Positions 28,427 to 35,611 of a stretch of 64,000 nucleotides of DNA are shown one piece after another. This stretch comes from Escherichia sp. E4742 (GTDB taxonomy: Bacteria > Pseudomonadota > Gammaproteobacteria > Enterobacterales > Enterobacteriaceae). The stretch covers positions 4,030,001 through 4,094,000 of the forward strand of contig NZ_CP040443.1 in assembly GCF_005843885.1 (NCBI RefSeq). Direction: 5' to 3'. The notes under the pieces are model-generated. The model saw only the letters and a list, made by a program, of their open reading frames with translations. It was not told the origin of the DNA and did no database searches. Positions within the stretch are counted from its first letter, which is position 1, and every line of letters starts with the position of its first letter. Both the position numbers and the translations under genes were made by a program.

Positions 28427-29086
28427 TTAATCGCGGCTGGCGAAGCCCAGAATGCTCAACAGGCTAACGAAGATGTTATACAGCGACACATACAGGCTCA
28501 CAGTGGCACGAATGTAGTTCGTTTCACCGCCGTGGATGATGTTGCTGGTTTCAAACAGAATTGCGCCAGAGGAGATCAGAATGAACACCGCGCTGATCGC
28601 CAGATGCAGAGCAGGCAGTTGCAGGAAGATATTCGCTACCATCCCGATCAGGACAACAACAATACCCGCCATCAGCATACCGCCGAGGAACGACATATCT
28701 TTGCGAGTGGTCAGCACATACGCAGAGCAGCAGAAGAACACTAATGCCGTACCGCCCAACGCCATGGCAATTACGTCACCCATTCCGGCTGACAGATAGG
28801 TGTTCAGAATTGGCCCGAGGATATAACCCAGAAAACCGGTAAACGCGAACGCGGAGATAATCCCGGTCGGCTTATTCGCCGTTTTATAGGTCAGGAACAT
28901 CAAACCATACATACCCACCAGCGTCAGAATCAGCCCCGGAGATGGCAGCATCAGAACCGTACTGGCCGTCGCGGTAATCGCCGAAAAGGCCAGTGTCAGG
29001 CTCAGGAGAAAATAGGTATTACGCAGCACCTTATGGGTGCTAAGCAGCGATGTACGGTCATGTGAAGAACTAACAATACGATCCAT
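28427..29086 (-). CDS. yccA: FtsH modulator YccA (Bax inhibitor-1 family)
   Basis: 219-aa inner-membrane protein with seven hydrophobic segments, BI-1/UPF0005 family. It is a substrate and inhibitor of the FtsH protease and can protect jammed SecY translocons from FtsH. The cytoplasmic N-terminus (MDRIVSSSHDRTSLLSTHK) is the part FtsH engages. Full length. The remnant of serT lies upstream beyond a transcription terminator. Confidence 0.96.
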   Translation of the reverse strand: MDRIVSSSHDRTSLLSTHKVLRNTYFLLSLTLAFSAITATASTVLMLPSPGLILTLVGMYGLMFLTYKTANKPTGIISAFAFTGFLGYILGPILNTYLSAGMGDVIAMALGGTALVFFCCSAYVLTTRKDMSFLGGMLMAGIVVVLIGMVANIFLQLPALHLAISAVFILISSGAILFETSNIIHGGETNYIRATVSLYVSLYNIFVSLLSILGFASRD

Positions 29087-29251
29087 TGAGTCACTCTCTA
29101 TGACAGGTGTAATTAATGAAGCAGCATAATGATAATGCCGAAAGCTACCCAGAGGTTTTACCCATCTTTACGCATTTGATCTGGAACAGGTTTAGCAGAG
29201 GATGGTTAAGCCACTGAGTGTGGTATAGCATTTTGACAGGCAAAAGAAAAA

Positions 29252-29274
29252 GGGGTTAGCATTTAGCTAACCCC
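29252..29274 (-). terminator. Terminator of serT
   Basis: GGGGTTAGC (29252-29260) pairs perfectly with GCTAACCCC (29266-29274); the A run to the left gives a U tract on the minus strand. It follows the serT 3' end. Confidence 0.85.
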
Positions 29275-29284
29275 TTATCTTATT

Positions 29285-29344
29285 TGGCGGAAGCGCAGAG
29301 ATTCGAACTCTGGAACCCTTTCGGGTCGCCGGTTTTCAAGACCG
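29285..29344 (-). tRNA. serT: tRNA-Ser (UGA) 3' fragment, prophage attL
   Basis: Reading on the minus strand, these 60 nt are the 3' part of tRNA-Ser: anticodon arm CGGTCTTGAAAACCGG, variable arm CGACCCGAAAGGGTT, T arm, acceptor end and encoded CCA. The 5' part (acceptor strand, D arm) is missing; the sequence changes to phage DNA at 29345, at the 5' side of the anticodon stem. This is the displaced 3' end at the left attachment site. The functional serT should be rebuilt at the right prophage end, outside the window, if the phage carries the 3' segment as such phages usually do. Confidence 0.88.
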
Positions 29345-29484
29345 AAGAAAAACAAAGGAAAATCAATATAATACGGAAAAGTGATTAAAAGATAATCAAC
29401 TTTAACCTCTAGAAAAATCAGGCTATTAGGTGGTTTTCTGAGTTTTTATACCAAGTATTTTTGCGAAAAGATTTTCTGAATTGT

Positions 29485-30504
29485 CTATTTACTAACCACA
29501 AGTGGCAAGTCCAGTGTTGGTGTGACTTTTGTTTTTCGATCATAAATCAACACCTGATTTTCTGTTTTATGCCCACTGAAAATTTGTTTGTCGCGACTGC
29601 TGCCTTCGTAATCTGAAATCCCTTTGGCTTTTATGTCATGGAAGTTGCACCCAAACGGAACACCGGCTTTTTGCTCCGCTGCGCGTTTAGCCTGATTCCA
29701 CCAGTTGTTCAGCGTTTTGGCTATAACTTTCCCACCTTTGGTTGTATTGATCACATACTCGCATGTGCCGGAAGTTACATTTCGGGCTAACTGGATCGCG
29801 GTACGTAATCGCGGAGACCATTCCTTAATTTGTTTAGCACCAGTCTTGTTTTGCTCAATGTAAATTCCTTTATCCATAATATCCTGCCATTTTAGCTCGA
29901 GCACATCACCGAGCCTTGCCGCACAAAGATAGGATATCTCCATTGCAATACGTAACTGCGGAATTGCTTCCGCATATATCGCAGCATATTGTTCATCAGT
30001 GATGTAAACAGTACGAGCTTTAAGCGTGAATTTTCTGACTCCTTTGCATGGATTATTTTTCACATACCCACGCTCATACCCCCATCCGTATACGCGACTC
30101 AGACTTGCCAGTTCATGGTTTGCCTGGGTTTTGCTCTCTAGTCCTCGTTTATCCATGAAAATTCTTACCTGTTCAATTTTTACATTATCAGCAAGCACTT
30201 TACCGAATACCGCCAGCAACGCTCTTTGATGTTGCCGATAATCTTTTTGGGTTCGGGGGGCCAGTTCTGTAAATGCAGGGGAGTCCATAAACATGTGCCA
30301 TAATTTAGCGACGGTCATTATGTTGTGGAGTTTTGCTTTTTCCAGTTCATAATTTTGCCAGACTTTAGCTACGCTGGTTTCCCGCACTCTTCCGAGCCCT
30401 ATAGTTCTTGTGCTTCCTTCGGGTTTCCATACATAACTGTAACCATTCGACCTGACACGTGGTGGCAGTGCATTATCTTTTTTGTTTTTTCTTGGTCTTC
30501 CCAT
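29485..30504 (-). CDS. int: Phage tyrosine integrase
   Basis: 339-aa tyrosine recombinase next to attL, responsible for integration into serT. Catalytic pattern: Arg in LCAARLGDVLELKW (about residue 194), His in NFHDIKAKGISDY (about 289, with Lys where many have Arg), His in FSGHKTENQVLIY (about 312) and the nucleophilic Tyr in the same segment (about 320). The N-terminal part carries an AP2-like DNA-binding segment (GYSYVWKPEGSTRTIGLGRV). Its start overlaps the 3' end of the DUF4224 gene by 32 bp. Confidence 0.95.
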   Translation of the reverse strand: MGRPRKNKKDNALPPRVRSNGYSYVWKPEGSTRTIGLGRVRETSVAKVWQNYELEKAKLHNIMTVAKLWHMFMDSPAFTELAPRTQKDYRQHQRALLAVFGKVLADNVKIEQVRIFMDKRGLESKTQANHELASLSRVYGWGYERGYVKNNPCKGVRKFTLKARTVYITDEQYAAIYAEAIPQLRIAMEISYLCAARLGDVLELKWQDIMDKGIYIEQNKTGAKQIKEWSPRLRTAIQLARNVTSGTCEYVINTTKGGKVIAKTLNNWWNQAKRAAEQKAGVPFGCNFHDIKAKGISDYEGSSRDKQIFSGHKTENQVLIYDRKTKVTPTLDLPLVVSK

Positions 30505-30724
30505 TGTTCAGCGCCTCAAAATCGGGTTCAGCAGAAACCAGTTCAGATACTTTCGGCATCGCGGTCGTTCCACGTGGAACATCACTGCGAAGAACTATTG
30601 GTTCGTTTTTAGGACCGGTTACAAATGGGATGCCGTGCAACCTTAACTGGTGTTGCTGTTTTGTGTATCGTTCGTATCTCGTAAGCTCTCTAATCTCTGC
30701 TGGCGATAGAGTTAATTCGTACAT
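30473..30724 (-). CDS. DUF4224 protein, possible excisionase partner
   Basis: 83-aa protein starting MYELTLSPAEIRELTRYERY, the DUF4224 pattern; the C-terminus is highly basic (KTKKKQKR). Such proteins regularly lie between the integrase and exonuclease genes of lambdoid prophages. Its overlap with int suggests translational coupling, and the place is where an excisionase would sit, but I see no winged-helix Xis signature. Function not established. Confidence 0.8.
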   Translation of the reverse strand: MYELTLSPAEIRELTRYERYTKQQHQLRLHGIPFVTGPKNEPIVLRSDVPRGTTAMPKVSELVSAEPDFEALNNGKTKKKQKR

Positions 30725-30790
30725 GTGGTCACGTGCCTTACAGCATGACCGCCGCCACTATAGCTGGTGGACGGCGATCAGGGTTGAACA

Positions 30791-33268
30791 TTAAAAATCA
30801 GTCTGATTAGGGATCAGTTTTTGCCAGATTGCTGAAACGTATTTCGCCTGGTGGCGGGCGTCATCCAGTGCATTGTGGGGTACACCCTCGAACGGAATAG
30901 CCGCTCTGGCATCAAATTCCAGGGCTTTTCCCAGCTCAACGATTGTGCGCACATCGCGATCGTTGTAGTAACGCCACGGACAGGGGATCCCCTGTCGTTC
31001 ATGTGAACGGCGTAAAATCACGTTGTCGAAGTTAGCCCCATTTCCCCAGACCCGAACAAAAAATTCACCGGAGTTTTCGTCTATAAATTCACGCAACTGC
31101 AGCAGTGCATCATCCAACGGGATTTCATCGACCAGAATGGCGGATTGCGCTTCGCGTGATTGTTTCAGCCACCATTTTATGGCGTCCCGATCAATGATTC
31201 CGCCTGCAGTTTCCAGATCAATAGTCTTAATAAATTCCGGCCCCATATCTCCGGTCTGCGGATCGAAAAATATTGCACCTATTGAGATAATCGGGGCATC
31301 AGGATTTTTTCCCATCGTTTCAAGGTCGATCATCAGATGGTGCCACACCCTGCTGGTGGATGTGGTTTCATGATGACCGTTCACCTTAACTAAGGGATCA
31401 GTCGCCTCGCCAGTTTCATTATCGCTGACGTGGTCCTGATCGCCGCCAGTGTTCTCCTTGTGCGGATGTTCAGTGCCTTCCATTTCCTCTGGAGCTTCTT
31501 CCCGAGATTCATCCTGATTTTCTCCATCGAATGTTTCCTGGTATGTTGCGTCGCCCATCACTGCACCACAATCAGGGCAGTTGCCACTGCCTGTCTGCCC
31601 GCAGGCGGTGCAAACTTTTTCCACTTCTTGTTGCACTACTGGTTCAGGCTGTTTCGTTTCTGGCTCGTTTTGTAACGCATTTTGGCTGTTTTGTTCCGCT
31701 TTCTGGTCGTTTTGTTCCGTTTCTGTTTCTTGCAGGTTCTGGTTCACAGAATCGCGAGTCTGGATCCCCTTAACCCATTTTGGATCATTCGGGTCGCTAA
31801 TCCCGTCAACAAATTCACCACGTGATACAGCAAGCAACTTATCGGCGTCAGTCTGCTTGATATTGGCTGCCTGCATAATTTGGTTTACTTCGTCAGCGGT
31901 AACTTTTACCAGTTCCGGTTGTGCGATCGTGTCAGATGCACCAGTATTTTGTTGTGAACCTGAGTATGTGCCGTTTTTGCGGGCAAAATATTCTTCTTTC
32001 GTGATTTCAGTAGCCCCGGCAGCCAGCGCCTTATCCAGACCTGAAAGTTTGTTTGCACGACCGTATTTTTCGCCATCCTTATCGGTGAATAGGAAGTAGA
32101 ACGGCCCCTCACGCTCTACAGATGGTTCTGCTTCCACTTCGCATTCGGTTTTTTCGTTGTCCGGCATTGCCGTTTCCACTGCATTAGTTTCTGGTACTGG
32201 CGACGGGAGAGTATTAGTTGTGCTCTGATTTGTACCTTCATCTTCAAACACGCCCTTTGTAGTCAGGTATTCAGTGATGTATTTGTTCAGTGCCACGGGA
32301 TCCTTGTGAATGTCGATCGGACGCTCACGGACAAGGCCAAAAATAGTCTGACGGTCATAGCGAATGGCATCAGGCTGTTTGCGCATTGATGCGGAAATAC
32401 GCTTCCAGTCTTCGCGATCGTTCTCGATAACTTCATTTTTTGCCCAGCGATGGATGCTGCCGTCAATGTTTCCGGCATCAATGTCACCAGGCCACAGAGC
32501 GTAGGCCAGCTCATCATCCAGTGTTTTCCATGTCTGCTTGTATTCGCGACGAATGACAGCAGTGACAGGGGGGATTTTTTCTGCTGAGTTTTCAGTGTGC
32601 TGTCGGTTGACTCTGGCGCGGGCGAGATCAACAACAGAAGTATATTTCCCGGTTTCTTTTCGTTCGGCTTCGCGACGTTTTTTCCAGGCGCGTAATTCAG
32701 TCTGGATCTCAGGCCATTTTGCCCCCGGCTTACATTTATGTTTAACCCACCCGATGGCGAACAGCTTAAGCTCCGGATACATGATGTTAACTTCAGGCAT
32801 TTTCATTAATGCTTCAACGATATGCCCGTCGAATGTTGCCATGTCTTCCTGCAGTAACTCCTGTGCGCTAATCACCATATCAACGGTGATGTTTTCACAT
32901 GTACCGAACTTAACCAGGACCGCGTTCTGTACTTCAAGGGACAGTTTGTCAAAATTGACGTTCATCGGATCGGATTCTGGTTCGACCAGGACAAAAGAAG
33001 CTGAGTTTTCATCCCAGCGATTTTCCTGCATATATTCGGTATCCCAGGAATCGAGGGCAGGGCGTGGCATGCCGGGCTTATCCTCACAGACAATAATTTT
33101 ATAAGCGCAGTCCTGAGCTGCCGGATATTGCTCCAGGAATAACCAGCCAAATTTAGCTCTTGCGCGGCGTTCGTCGCCGGCTTCAATGGCAGTGGCTACA
33201 GCAACAGCACCTTCTTCCTTTATTGCCTGTTCGTCCGGCATGGCGGCGCAAATAAAGACTTTACTCAT
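30791..33268 (-). CDS. RecE-like linker fused to DEDDh exonuclease
   Basis: 825-aa protein of the kind usually labelled exonuclease VIII. The first 340 residues have no motif I recognise. A low-complexity acidic, Gln-rich middle includes a segment (SRGEFVDGISDPNDPKWVKG, near 480) that I remember from the linker of Rac RecE, and a zinc ribbon (C553, C556, C564, C567). The C-terminus, from about 640, is a DnaQ-like 3'-5' exonuclease with D648/E650 (MIDLET), D748 (GANFDNV), H798 and D803 (HNALDD), the full DEDDh set. Rac RecE instead ends in a PDDEXK nuclease. No recT is found nearby. Leftmost large gene of the PL operon. Confidence 0.88.
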   Translation of the reverse strand: MSKVFICAAMPDEQAIKEEGAVAVATAIEAGDERRARAKFGWLFLEQYPAAQDCAYKIIVCEDKPGMPRPALDSWDTEYMQENRWDENSASFVLVEPESDPMNVNFDKLSLEVQNAVLVKFGTCENITVDMVISAQELLQEDMATFDGHIVEALMKMPEVNIMYPELKLFAIGWVKHKCKPGAKWPEIQTELRAWKKRREAERKETGKYTSVVDLARARVNRQHTENSAEKIPPVTAVIRREYKQTWKTLDDELAYALWPGDIDAGNIDGSIHRWAKNEVIENDREDWKRISASMRKQPDAIRYDRQTIFGLVRERPIDIHKDPVALNKYITEYLTTKGVFEDEGTNQSTTNTLPSPVPETNAVETAMPDNEKTECEVEAEPSVEREGPFYFLFTDKDGEKYGRANKLSGLDKALAAGATEITKEEYFARKNGTYSGSQQNTGASDTIAQPELVKVTADEVNQIMQAANIKQTDADKLLAVSRGEFVDGISDPNDPKWVKGIQTRDSVNQNLQETETEQNDQKAEQNSQNALQNEPETKQPEPVVQQEVEKVCTACGQTGSGNCPDCGAVMGDATYQETFDGENQDESREEAPEEMEGTEHPHKENTGGDQDHVSDNETGEATDPLVKVNGHHETTSTSRVWHHLMIDLETMGKNPDAPIISIGAIFFDPQTGDMGPEFIKTIDLETAGGIIDRDAIKWWLKQSREAQSAILVDEIPLDDALLQLREFIDENSGEFFVRVWGNGANFDNVILRRSHERQGIPCPWRYYNDRDVRTIVELGKALEFDARAAIPFEGVPHNALDDARHQAKYVSAIWQKLIPNQTDF

Positions 33269-33361
33269 TTTGTTTTAACCTCATTGCAGATTTAAGGATG
33301 AACAAATCCCTGCCATTGCTGGCATATAAAAATGGAACCGGATATTTACTGCAGGTCTGTT

Positions 33362-33553
33362 TTAAAGCCCTGCCGGGATTTCGCTATTATCTGTGTGAAT
33401 AACTTTATCGACCGGATAACAGTTACCGGGAATTTTCTGTTCGTCTGCGGCGGTCGTGCATTCTTTCATTGAGCCGTATACGCCTGTGACCAGGTCAACA
33501 GGCTCTCCGGTATTAAGGAAAACTGTCAGAACAAGTGCAAATGCAGTATTCAT
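33362..33553 (-). CDS. ydfD: YdfD-like lysis protein (DUF1482)
   Basis: 63-aa protein MNTAFALVLTVFLNTGEPVD..., closely matching YdfD of the K-12 Qin prophage. It has an N-terminal hydrophobic segment and ends KVIHTDNSEIPAGL. K-12 YdfD causes lysis when expressed and has been linked to inhibition of IspG in the MEP isoprenoid pathway. The ATG at 33553 overlaps the dicB stop region by 4 bp, as in Qin, so translation is probably coupled; a longer reading to 33607 lies inside dicB. Confidence 0.88.
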   Translation of the reverse strand: MNTAFALVLTVFLNTGEPVDLVTGVYGSMKECTTAADEQKIPGNCYPVDKVIHTDNSEIPAGL

Positions 33554-33738
33554 TGCAAGCATCCTTTTTTCATCAGGTTTAAGCGAGCCATCTTTGAAGC
33601 AATGCATACTTTATTTAATAAATCCGGCATGCGCTTTATCTGATTAATGGCATCCTCAATAAAAGTTTTATCACCAGTTATAACGCCAATTTCAAAACGG
33701 GTTTCAGGCGTAGTGGAATTGAGTAATAACGTTTCCAT
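33550..33738 (-). CDS. dicB: Cell division inhibitor DicB
   Basis: 62-aa protein matching Qin DicB in length and in pattern (METLLLNSTTPETRFEIGVI..., ...CIASKMARLNLMKKGCLQ). DicB binds MinC and recruits it to ZipA at the Z ring, blocking division without MinD; in K-12 it also reduces infection by some phages. It is preceded by GTTGAGGACGCGATA and lies downstream of a DicF-like RNA in the PL operon, so the lysogenic repressor should keep it off. Sequence differs from K-12 DicB at many positions, but the frame and ends are kept. Confidence 0.9.
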   Translation of the reverse strand: METLLLNSTTPETRFEIGVITGDKTFIEDAINQIKRMPDLLNKVCIASKMARLNLMKKGCLQ

Positions 33739-33755
33739 TATCGCGTCCTCAACAA

Positions 33756-33895
33756 TGAATTTTGTGATGCGGTGCCTGGTGCCTCCAGGTGACGTTAACC
33801 AGTTAACAATTAACGCCGGAGTATTTCACCCATAAGGTCGCTTGTTTTAACTGTTCCGCGTGCGCTTAGCCGCATTCACCGCATCACAAAATTCA
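33756..33895. repeat. 19-bp inverted repeat between dicF and dicB
   Basis: TGAATTTTGTGATGCGGTG at 33756-33774 and its exact reverse complement at 33877-33895 flank 102 bp. In the leftward transcript the two arms could form a long stem ending 18 nt before the dicB ATG. The loop contains smaller palindromes: CCTGG-tgcct-CCAGG (33778-33792) and GTTAAC-ca-GTTAAC near 33795. No coding sequence is seen. Confidence 0.8.
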
Positions 33896-33900
33896 CTTTA

Positions 33901-33953
33901 AAAAGGGCGGGTATCACAAGGGAAAACAAAAAACGGATACCCGCCAAAAGGTA
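33901..33953 (-). ncRNA. dicF: DicF-like small RNA
   Basis: On the minus strand a GGCGGGTAT/ATACCCGCC stem (33937-33945 with 33906-33914) is followed by CTTTTTAAA, a Rho-independent end. The sequence after the hairpin, TTTTTAAAGTGAATTTTGTGATG, matches the 3' flank of K-12 dicF, and the position just upstream of dicB is the same. DicF pairs with ftsZ and other mRNAs with Hfq. The stem-loop sequence differs from K-12, as reported for DicF copies in other E. coli, so targets may differ. Exact 5' end is a guess. Confidence 0.75.
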
Positions 33954-34192
33954 ATCAACATGGGTTGTTGTAGCTGATTGCCACAACCGGAAGCGCACGG
34001 ACGAAGATGCCGGCGGCACGCAACAGAGGGAGAAATAACTTCGCCGTGCGCTTTCGTGTTGTGCCCTGACTTTTCAGGGATATATCCTTTCAGTAAACTG
34101 TCAGTGCCGGATTCTTATCCGTGTCCGGCGCACGACAACACGCTGTCACGTGTGGTCTCCATTCTCAACCAGTAACCTCAATGGAGGATAAA

Positions 34193-34402
34193 ATGCCAAA
34201 CAAACCAATACATCCGCTTATTGAAAAACAGATTGAATGTCTGGTTAATCAACTCAGGCAATCAGGGTTATTAAAAACTCATTCAGAGCTAGGGCTCACA
34301 GAATCGGCATTCGACGATAAATTAAACAATGCGCTTTATAATGGCATCATTGATTACAATCGTGGTGCTGGTCGCCGTGGCCCTGCTGGTACAGCTTTGT
34401 AA
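34193..34402 (+). CDS. Small protein against the left operon
   Basis: 69-aa protein (MPNKPIHPLIEKQIECLVNQ..., ending RRGPAGTAL) with a good ribosome binding site, ATGGAGGATAAAATG. It is not recognised. The N-terminal half is a likely amphipathic helix; the C-terminus is Gly/Arg-rich. It is encoded opposite to the PL operon, and its stop abuts the stop of the 212-aa gene at 34403. The gene being on the opposite strand suggests expression independent of PL, perhaps in the lysogen. Confidence 0.65.
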   Translation: MPNKPIHPLIEKQIECLVNQLRQSGLLKTHSELGLTESAFDDKLNNALYNGIIDYNRGAGRRGPAGTAL

Positions 34403-35041
34403 TTACCAGTTAATCCAGAGCGGATAGTGTTCAGCATAAATATAGCTATACACATCCAGGTTGTATTTGCGGTCTGTCCTTAGCAGGTCGCAAATACAGG
34501 CCGCAGCTTCCAGGGCAGCAGCTTTGTTGCTGAATAACCATGTAGCAACATTCCAGCGATTATCTGTATCCCACTCTTTTGCGAGAGTTGACACCACGAA
34601 GGAGCCGTTGGTGTTGCCATCAAATACTTCCGTTTCCAGATTTTTAAGTAATGCCTGGTGAATTCTTGCCAGGTATTCAGTCGGAATTTCGCCACGAATT
34701 CTGATAAGGTTGTCATAAACAAACATATTCCCCGTATATGGCGATTTTTCTTTCCTGCATTTTAAGCCAGCATCACGGGTAAACTGGTCAATTTCTTCTT
34801 CGGTTTGTTTCGTATTGATGTTTTGCGTTATCGTTTCTGCAATGGGCTTTGCTTTATTTTCTACACAATGATTGTTTGTGAACGAATCTGAATACAGTCC
34901 GGTAAAAGAATTGCGGACATGATTTGATAAATTTCTGATGAACACTTTATCTACTAATATCATTGGGTTCCGCGCCAGTTGCGAGCGAATCACATCAGCG
35001 GCCATTTCCTGTATTGATATTGGTAAATCTTTAAATTCCAT
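34403..35041 (-). CDS. Unknown left-operon protein, 212 aa
   Basis: Soluble protein starting MEFKDLPISIQEMAADVIRS and ending YAEHYPLWINW. I do not recognise a catalytic motif. A short helical N-terminal region (residues 1-50) precedes a polar middle with a TKQTEEEIDQFTRD helix and a mixed C-terminal domain rich in aromatic residues. It sits where Qin has ydfC, 11 bp after the ydfB-like gene, in the PL operon. Codon use is like its neighbours. Confidence 0.75.
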   Translation of the reverse strand: MEFKDLPISIQEMAADVIRSQLARNPMILVDKVFIRNLSNHVRNSFTGLYSDSFTNNHCVENKAKPIAETITQNINTKQTEEEIDQFTRDAGLKCRKEKSPYTGNMFVYDNLIRIRGEIPTEYLARIHQALLKNLETEVFDGNTNGSFVVSTLAKEWDTDNRWNVATWLFSNKAAALEAAACICDLLRTDRKYNLDVYSYIYAEHYPLWINW

Positions 35042-35052
35042 CTTTAACCCCG

Positions 35053-35181
35053 TTAGTCGATAGATTTTGTCGAACTGGAAAGCGCCTGTTTAAACTCACT
35101 GAAGCTGAGAGTTTCTTCGCCTTCGGCAAGGCCTTCGAAGTATTCTTCGTAAGCCTTTTCCATGATTGCGTCGAAATCCAT
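35053..35181 (-). CDS. ydfB: YdfB-like small acidic protein
   Basis: 42-aa acidic protein: begins MDFDAIMEKAYEEYFEGLAE and ends ALSSSTKSID. It matches Qin YdfB in length and remembered sequence. Function unknown. The start at 35181 is 1 bp after the ydfA stop (35183), so the two are coupled, as in Qin. The highly acidic character could suit a DNA-mimic or protein-binding role, which is only a guess. Confidence 0.85.
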   Translation of the reverse strand: MDFDAIMEKAYEEYFEGLAEGEETLSFSEFKQALSSSTKSID

Positions 35182-35182
35182 A

Positions 35183-35338
35183 TCACTCACCTGAGTTTCT
35201 TTCCAGCCAGCGACGTGCGCCAGCTTCGGTTTTAAACGTTTTGCTTTTGGTATACGTCATCGCGGTGAACGTACCGTCCTGGTTGGGGAACACGCCGCAT
35301 ACCAGAGATTCGTTGTTGCCAAGATCGATAGTATCCAT
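35183..35338 (-). CDS. ydfA: YdfA-like protein
   Basis: 51-aa protein MDTIDLGNNESLVCGVFPNQ..., ending GARRWLERNSGE, nearly identical to the Qin YdfA I remember (YdaF/YdfA family). Function unknown. First gene of the PL operon, about 180 bp from the promoter. The ATG 35338 is preceded by GGGGAAATGAGGTCAAC; a longer in-frame reading to 35416 has no ribosome binding site. Confidence 0.88.
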   Translation of the reverse strand: MDTIDLGNNESLVCGVFPNQDGTFTAMTYTKSKTFKTEAGARRWLERNSGE

Positions 35339-35516
35339 GTTGACCTCATTTCCCCTTAACGCCGGGGTAGCGGAACAAAAACCTGCTGCATAGTTAAAGT
35401 TGAACCCTGCCGTCATGTTCTTACGCCTCGGGCTGGCTACTTACCCCCTGACCACTGCCTGGTAACTCGAAGTATTGCCCTGCGTTCTGTGGGGCGGGGT
35501 GGGTTGGTATGCAATA

Positions 35517-35545
35517 AATCTAAAAGTATTTAGTTTTATAGTCAA
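35517..35545 (-). promoter_or_regulatory. PL promoter with operator
   Basis: On the minus strand, -35 TTGACT (35540-35545), a 17-bp spacer, and -10 TAGATT (35517-35522). The -10 lies in CTAAATACTTTTAGATT, which matches the operator found over the -10 of PR (AATCTAAAAATACTTAGATT). It should drive ydfA through int and be shut by the repressor. Confidence 0.8.
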
Positions 35546-35563
35546 GGGGAATCTAAATTAATT

Positions 35564-35589
35564 TAAAAAAAGGTCGGCATAACCGACCT
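35564..35589 (-). terminator. Terminator after the repressor gene
   Basis: On the minus strand AGGTCGG-ttatg-CCGACCT is followed by TTTTTTT. It lies 23 bp after the repressor stop and separates it from PL. Confidence 0.85.
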
Positions 35590-35611
35590 TAAGTTCAAGG
35601 ACATGGCAGTG

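Noticed and set aside
33978..34175. Open frame upstream of the 69-aa gene
   Set aside because: No ribosome binding site and no family pattern. The segment has short hairpins (CCCTGACTTTTCAGGG at 34066) and is better read as a leader or intergenic region.
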